Source: JAVVRI01 sp036654795
Lineage (GTDB): Bacteria > Bacteroidota > Bacteroidia > Bacteroidales > Tannerellaceae
Assembly (NCBI GenBank): GCA_036654795.1
Contig: JAVVRI010000051.1
Coordinates: forward strand, 1-18,150
Length of the DNA: 18,150 nucleotides
Direction of reading: 5' to 3'
Under the pieces are notes generated by a model, which saw nothing but the letters and a program-made list of their open reading frames with translations, was not told the origin of the DNA and made no database searches. This document shows, piece after piece, positions 14,413 through 18,150 of this stretch (positions are counted from its first letter, which is position 1; the number at the start of each line of letters is the position of its first letter). Both the position numbers and the translations under genes were made by a program.

Positions 14413-15033
14413 ATGAGTAGAATCAGATTCGGCGTATATAAAACGCCCGGTAAAAAAACGAATGAACAGTTAGAGTGCGCACGACTAATCAGCTATGGCA
14501 CAAAGAAACTAAACGAGATATGCAGCTACATATCCGAATGTTCCAGCGTCAGCTCATCGGACATCAAAGGCGTACTAGAAGCACTAACCGTCTACATCGG
14601 TAAGGAACTTGCTCACGGCTACAACGTTGAATTGGAGGGGCTGGGTAATTTCTCGCCCTCACTAAGCAGCAAACAAAAAACAGACACACAAGGTAAGGGC
14701 GTCATATCCGTTGGCATAAACGGCGTAAACTTCCGCTGCTCCAAACGATTGAAGGAACTCGTCAACAAAGAACGACCGATAAAGGTAAAAAGAGACAACG
14801 TCCCCACCTTCAACCTAGCAGAAAGAAAAGCCCAGATGCTCAGTTATATGGAAGAACAATCCAACATCAACCAGACAGACTACGCCCACCTGAACCATTG
14901 CACACAATACCAAGCCGGCAAGGATATCCAACAATTTCTGGCCGACGGGATCATCAGTTCAATCGGTTATAAAACCCACCGCATCTACGTGCCCGCAACA
15001 CCAAAAAATGAAGCGGAAAATAGTAATAAATAA
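14413..15033 (+). CDS. HU-family DNA-binding protein with C-terminal winged-helix-like domain
   Basis: The protein has 206 residues, about twice the length of a classical HU. Residues 1-125 follow the Bacteroidales HU-like pattern: MSRIRFGVYKTPGKK, a helical dimerisation part, then YNVELEGLGNFSPSLSS (70-86), which matches the HU GFGtF turn that starts the DNA-binding arm, then NGVNFRCSKRLKELV. After a basic linker (IKVKRDNVP), residues ~137-195 read like a winged helix: MLSYMEEQSNINQTDYAHL, then CTQYQAGKDIQQFLADGIIS as recognition helix and following helix, then IGYKTHRIYVPA as the wing. Such tails are common in wHTH regulators of the type ...tAxrDLxxLxxxGil..G... I infer a nucleoid-type protein that could recognise specific DNA, possibly the 21-bp array in its own leader. 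Confidence 0.82.
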   Translation: MSRIRFGVYKTPGKKTNEQLECARLISYGTKKLNEICSYISECSSVSSSDIKGVLEALTVYIGKELAHGYNVELEGLGNFSPSLSSKQKTDTQGKGVISVGINGVNFRCSKRLKELVNKERPIKVKRDNVPTFNLAERKAQMLSYMEEQSNINQTDYAHLNHCTQYQAGKDIQQFLADGIISSIGYKTHRIYVPATPKNEAENSNK

Positions 15034-15047
15034 TCGCAAACTCTTCG

Positions 15048-15055
15048 TATCTTTG
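15048..15055 (+). promoter_or_regulatory. Promoter -7 box for the TlpA-like lipoprotein gene
   Basis: TATCTTTG matches TAnnTTTG and lies 66 bp before the ATG at 15122. The upstream side is AT-rich with no clear -33 TTG. Confidence 0.6.
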
Positions 15056-15121
15056 CCGCTGTAAAATGAGTCTAAAAGAATGATAAATACGCATTAATAA
15101 CTATTTTTAAAACGCACAAAT

Positions 15122-16240
15122 ATGAAAAAGTATCTTTGTTTTGCTGCTTCAGCCCTGCTGCTGGCAGCATGTACTGAAAAACCCGGTTACGAGATAACCG
15201 GTACGGTAGCTAACGCCGACTTAAACGGCAAGTATGTTTACTTGTATGAATATGCGGCTCAGGACGCTACTCCGCTGGACAGCGCTTTGGTGGAGAATGG
15301 CGCCTTCACATTGAAAGGCACGCAAGATGCCTCCGCACTTCGTACCCTCCGCTTCGCCGAAGAGGTAGTTGAGCCTGTTCGTGCTGACGCCGGACTAAAT
15401 GCCCCCTTCGAAGCCACATTCGTTTTGGAGAACGGCAAATTAGTAATCGCACTCGACTCGGTTTCCACCGTGAGCGGAACACCCGAAAACGACGCACTGA
15501 AAGCTCTTCAAGCAGAAGTAGGAACACTTCGCACAGGAATAGACGCTCTAATGGCCGACATGAAGTCGGAGGACACCACGCTGGTGAACGCTGCCGAACA
15601 GAAGTATGAAGCAATCGACGCTCAGGTTACTGCCGCCGTAAAAGCCTACATCCAAAACAACCCGACGAAACGCACAGCAGCCAAGCTGTTGTACGACTTC
15701 CGCTACAACCTGAACGAGATTGAGCAAAGCGACATTCTGGCTAAAGCGGACTCTATCTTTAAAGACGTTCCGGGCATCGACAATATGATTGCTCATCTGG
15801 AAATACTAAAGAATGTAGCCGTTGGCAAAACCTTTACGGACTTCGAGATGGCAGACAAAGACGGCAACATGCACAAACTGTCTGAATATGTAGGAAATGG
15901 CAAAGTGGTGCTGGTAGACTTCTGGGCATCTTGGTGTCCTCCTTGCCGTCACGAAATGCCGACACTGGTCGCTGCCTACAAACAATATAAGAATAAAGGT
16001 TTCGAAATCGTAGGCATCTCGCTCGACAATAAATCCGAAGCATGGGCTAAAGGGGTAAAAGACTTGGGCATCACTTGGCCGCAACTCTCCGACCTGCAAG
16101 GCTGGAAGAATGCCGGAGCTGCCCTTTATGGCGTCAACAGCATTCCTCACACCGTGCTGATCGACAAATCAGGCGTCATCATCGCCAAGAACCTGACCGA
16201 CGAAGAGTTGAACCAGAAAGTTGAAGAGGCCTTAAAATAA
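15122..16240 (+). CDS. DUF4369/TlpA-family thioredoxin-fold lipoprotein
   Basis: The protein has 372 residues. A lipoprotein signal ends in the lipobox LLAAC with Cys17, so the product is anchored in the envelope and faces the periplasm. Residues ~22-120 form the DUF4369 beta-rich domain (YEITGTVANADLNGKYVYLY). A charged helical linker follows (~125-230). The C-terminal ~140 residues are an AhpC/TSA-TlpA thioredoxin domain with FWASWCPPCRHEMP, active-site Cys272 and Cys275, and the cis-proline in SIPHT (Pro342). Family members reduce disulfides or handle oxidised proteins in the periplasm of Bacteroidales. Partners such as a DsbD-like reductant supplier are not in the window. It has its own promoter and no strong terminator is seen after it. 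Confidence 0.92.
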   Translation: MKKYLCFAASALLLAACTEKPGYEITGTVANADLNGKYVYLYEYAAQDATPLDSALVENGAFTLKGTQDASALRTLRFAEEVVEPVRADAGLNAPFEATFVLENGKLVIALDSVSTVSGTPENDALKALQAEVGTLRTGIDALMADMKSEDTTLVNAAEQKYEAIDAQVTAAVKAYIQNNPTKRTAAKLLYDFRYNLNEIEQSDILAKADSIFKDVPGIDNMIAHLEILKNVAVGKTFTDFEMADKDGNMHKLSEYVGNGKVVLVDFWASWCPPCRHEMPTLVAAYKQYKNKGFEIVGISLDNKSEAWAKGVKDLGITWPQLSDLQGWKNAGAALYGVNSIPHTVLIDKSGVIIAKNLTDEELNQKVEEALK

Positions 16241-16264
16241 ACAGACAATCCGTATGTCGGGCTA

Positions 16265-16295
16265 TTGCAATGCTGAATTAAAAAAATTATCTTTG
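16265..16295 (+). promoter_or_regulatory. Promoter of the scaffold-GGGtGRT operon
   Basis: TTG at 16265-16267 and TATCTTTG at 16288-16295 are 20 nt apart. The leader to the ATG at 16372 is about 70 nt and AT-rich. Confidence 0.75.
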
Positions 16296-16371
16296 TGCTG
16301 TCGTACGAAGAGAGACGCAAAACAAATAACGAAACGTTTTATTATCACTTTAATATAATAAATTAGCAATT

Positions 16372-17064
16372 ATGATTTATTCACATGAAGTTCAACACAT
16401 GTGTGTTGTAAAGAAGGGAGCCAACCACCAATGCGCTCCGATTCCTGAAGAGGGAAAATGGGTTAGATCTAAACAGATTACTGACATTTCAGGCTTAACT
16501 CACGGTATCGGCTGGTGCGCCCCTCAACAAGGAGCTTGTAAGCTGACACTGAATGTTAAGGAAGGAATCATTGAAGAAGCGTTGGTTGAAACCATCGGTT
16601 GTTCAGGCATGACTCACTCTGCTGCAATGGCTTCGGAAATCCTTCCGGGTAAAACACTGTTGGAAGCATTAAACACAGACTTAGTTTGCGACGCCATCAA
16701 CACCGCCATGCGCGAATTGTTCTTGCAGATCGCTTACGGACGTACACAGTCTGCCTTCTCGGATGGTGGTCTGCCTATCGGCGCCGGTCTGGAAGACTTG
16801 GGTAAAGGTTTGCGTAGCCAAGTTGGTACCATGTATGGTACACAGGCTAAGGGAACTCGTTATCTGGAAATGGCTGAAGGTTATTGCAATCGTATGGCTT
16901 TGGATGCTGACGATCAGGTAATCGGATACGAATTTATCCACATGGGTAAGTTTATGGATATGGTTAAGAAAGGTATTGATCCTAGCGAAGCCCTTAAGAA
17001 AGCCACTGGTTCGTACGGTCGTTTTGCAGAAGCAGTAAAATACATCGATCCTCGTAATGAATAA
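16372..17064 (+). CDS. IscU/NifU-like iron-sulfur cluster scaffold-type protein
   Basis: The protein has 230 residues. The stretch GACKLTLNVKEGIIEEALVE and then TIGCSGMTHSAAMASEIL with PGKTLLEAL aligns by eye with the IscU core (first Cys before MKLQIKV, then YGCGSAIASSS...GKSLDEA). Cys56 and Cys77 would be the first two ligands. The third IscU cysteine is not at its usual place (RELFLQIAYG there), while extra cysteines occur at 11, 21, 49 and 106. It may thus hold a cluster or metal in a different way. It heads an operon: the next ATG overlaps its stop by 8 bp, and the GGGtGRT gene follows. Codons are biased to GGT and CGT, as in highly expressed genes. The scaffold function is family knowledge, not shown here. 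Confidence 0.82.
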   Translation: MIYSHEVQHMCVVKKGANHQCAPIPEEGKWVRSKQITDISGLTHGIGWCAPQQGACKLTLNVKEGIIEEALVETIGCSGMTHSAAMASEILPGKTLLEALNTDLVCDAINTAMRELFLQIAYGRTQSAFSDGGLPIGAGLEDLGKGLRSQVGTMYGTQAKGTRYLEMAEGYCNRMALDADDQVIGYEFIHMGKFMDMVKKGIDPSEALKKATGSYGRFAEAVKYIDPRNE

Positions 17065-17248
17065 GAAAACACTTTCACAAATCCTCATCGGGCTGAGCGT
17101 CATAACTGCTGTTGGTTCGGTTATAGCCTACTTCGTATTGGAGCCGGAGAAACCTTGGATGGCCTTTTTCGTTGCTTGTTGCGGAGGTGTGTTTGTTTTC
17201 AACTTTCTGGTATCTTTATTCCTGGTTAATAAGAATTTTAAAAAGTAA
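17057..17248 (+). CDS. Small two-helix membrane protein in the GGGtGRT operon
   Basis: The 63-residue protein has two hydrophobic segments: about residues 7-28 (SQILIGLSVITAVGSVIAYF) and 35-57 (MAFFVACCGGVFVFNFLVSL). A short charged loop (LEPEKPW) separates them and a basic tail (NKNFKK) follows. Its ATG overlaps the end of the scaffold gene (ATGAATAA), so the two are translationally coupled, and the GGGtGRT gene starts 8 bp after its stop. I do not recognise a family. The operon position suggests a membrane anchor or accessory for its neighbours. The Cys-Cys pair in the second helix is worth noting. Confidence 0.75.
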   Translation: MNKKTLSQILIGLSVITAVGSVIAYFVLEPEKPWMAFFVACCGGVFVFNFLVSLFLVNKNFKK

Positions 17249-17256
17249 ATACAAAT

Positions 17257-18150
17257 ATGGCTTTATTTGAAAGTTATGACCGTCGTATTGAACACATCAA
17301 CGCGGTCTTAAAAGAATATGGTATCAACAGCATCGAGGAAGCTAAAGCTATCTGCGATGCAAAAGGTATCGACCCTTATACAATGTGTAAGGAAACTCAA
17401 CCGATCTGTTTCGAAAACGCAGCCTGGGCTTATGTTGTAGGTGCTGCTATCGCCATCAAGAAAGGTTGTACGAACGCTGCTGCTGCTGCCGAAGCAATCG
17501 GTATCGGTCTTCAGTCATTCTGCATCAAAGGTTCCGTAGCCGACGACCGTAAGGTGGGTATCGGTCACGGCAATCTGGGTGCACGTCTGCTTCGCGAAGA
17601 GACACAATGCTTTGCTTTCCTTGCCGGCCACGAATCATTCGCTGCAGCCGAAGGTGCAATCAAGATTGCAGAAATGGCAAACAAAGTACGCAAGCACCCG
17701 CTTCGCGTAATCCTGAACGGTTTAGGCAAAGACGCTGCGATGATCATCTCCCGTATTAATGGTTTTACTTATGTTCAGACACAATTCGACTATCTTACAA
17801 GCGAATTGAACGTAGTGAAGGAATACCCCTACTCTACCGGTCTGCGTGCTAAAGTAAAATGCTATGGTTGCGACGATGTACGCGAAGGCGTTGCCGTTAT
17901 GACAGCCGAAGGCGTTGACGTATCCATCACGGGTAACTCAACCAACCCTACTCGTTTCCAGCACCCCGTAGCCGGTACATACAAGAAAGAATGTATCGAA
18001 AACGGTCGTAGCTACTTCTCTGTTGCTTCAGGTGGTGGTACGGGCCGTACGCTTCATCCGGACAACATGGCTGCCGGTCCTGCTTCTTACGGCATGACAG
18101 ACACGATGGGTCGTATGCACGGTGACGCTCAGTTCGCTGGTTCTTCATCT
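17257..18150 (+). CDS. GGGtGRT protein (3' end cut by window)
   Basis: The frame is open for 298 codons to the window edge without a stop. It contains the name-giving motif GGGTGRT at residues 259-265 (within VASGGGTGRTLHPDN). It also has a glycine- and alanine-rich N-terminal half (YVVGAAIAIKKGCTNAAAAA, then GIGHGNLGARLLREETQCFA) and cysteines at TMCKETQPIC and KCYGCDD. There is no signal peptide, so it is cytoplasmic. The function is unknown to me. The constant pairing with an IscU/NifU-like scaffold suggests a metal- or cluster-dependent role. Codon bias (GGT, CGT, GCT) points to high expression. Little of the C-terminus should be missing, but I cannot tell how much. Confidence 0.9.
   Translation, partial: MALFESYDRRIEHINAVLKEYGINSIEEAKAICDAKGIDPYTMCKETQPICFENAAWAYVVGAAIAIKKGCTNAAAAAEAIGIGLQSFCIKGSVADDRKVGIGHGNLGARLLREETQCFAFLAGHESFAAAEGAIKIAEMANKVRKHPLRVILNGLGKDAAMIISRINGFTYVQTQFDYLTSELNVVKEYPYSTGLRAKVKCYGCDDVREGVAVMTAEGVDVSITGNSTNPTRFQHPVAGTYKKECIENGRSYFSVASGGGTGRTLHPDNMAAGPASYGMTDTMGRMHGDAQFAGSSS

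Overview
The window looks like a chromosomal segment of a gut Bacteroides or a close relative in the Bacteroidota. Twelve transcription starts carry the Bacteroides -7 consensus TAnnTTTG, several with a TTG/TTTG element 19-20 nt upstream. Shine-Dalgarno sequences are mostly missing. The protein families (DUF6057, DUF3943, DUF1080, DUF4369-TlpA lipoprotein, the GGGtGRT protein, HU with a C-terminal extension) are typical of Bacteroidales. I cannot assign a species. No phage, insertion sequence, CRISPR array or integrase is visible.

Layout. 1-2047 (minus strand): a two-gene unit, an internally deleted ABC ATPase followed by a DUF6057 membrane/TPR-like protein that runs off the left edge. 2196-2870: a secreted DUF1080 protein. 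It converges on a DUF3943 envelope protein (2972-4447, minus) across a short gap holding a three-copy repeat. 4616-7169: a TRIC/UPF0126 membrane protein, type I asparaginase (ansA) and a YycJ-like metallo-beta-lactamase-fold hydrolase. 7261-7476: two tandem tRNA-Lys(CTT) genes with a promoter and a strong terminator. 7659-11300: recJ and recQ, 9 bp apart and probably one DNA-repair operon, ending in a two-way terminator facing class II fructose-bisphosphate aldolase (minus). 12598-14082: zinc-free ribosomal protein L31 and an APH-fold kinase resembling N-acetylhexosamine 1-kinase, each with its own promoter and terminator. 14264-15033: a strong promoter, a 98-bp palindrome built of four 21-bp units, and an HU-type protein fused to a winged-helix-like domain. 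15122-16240: a thioredoxin-fold lipoprotein. 16372-18150: an operon of an IscU/NifU-like scaffold protein, a small two-helix membrane protein and the GGGtGRT protein, cut by the right edge.

Most genes are housekeeping. The most unusual element is the 21-bp-periodic palindrome at 14280-14377, between a consensus promoter and the HU/winged-helix gene, which suggests an autoregulatory operator array or a structured leader. Second is the ABC ATPase, whose N-terminal Walker A part is joined in frame to what looks like the H-loop tail of the same kind of protein, with the middle missing. The GGGtGRT operon is an uncharacterised system that appears to be strongly expressed.
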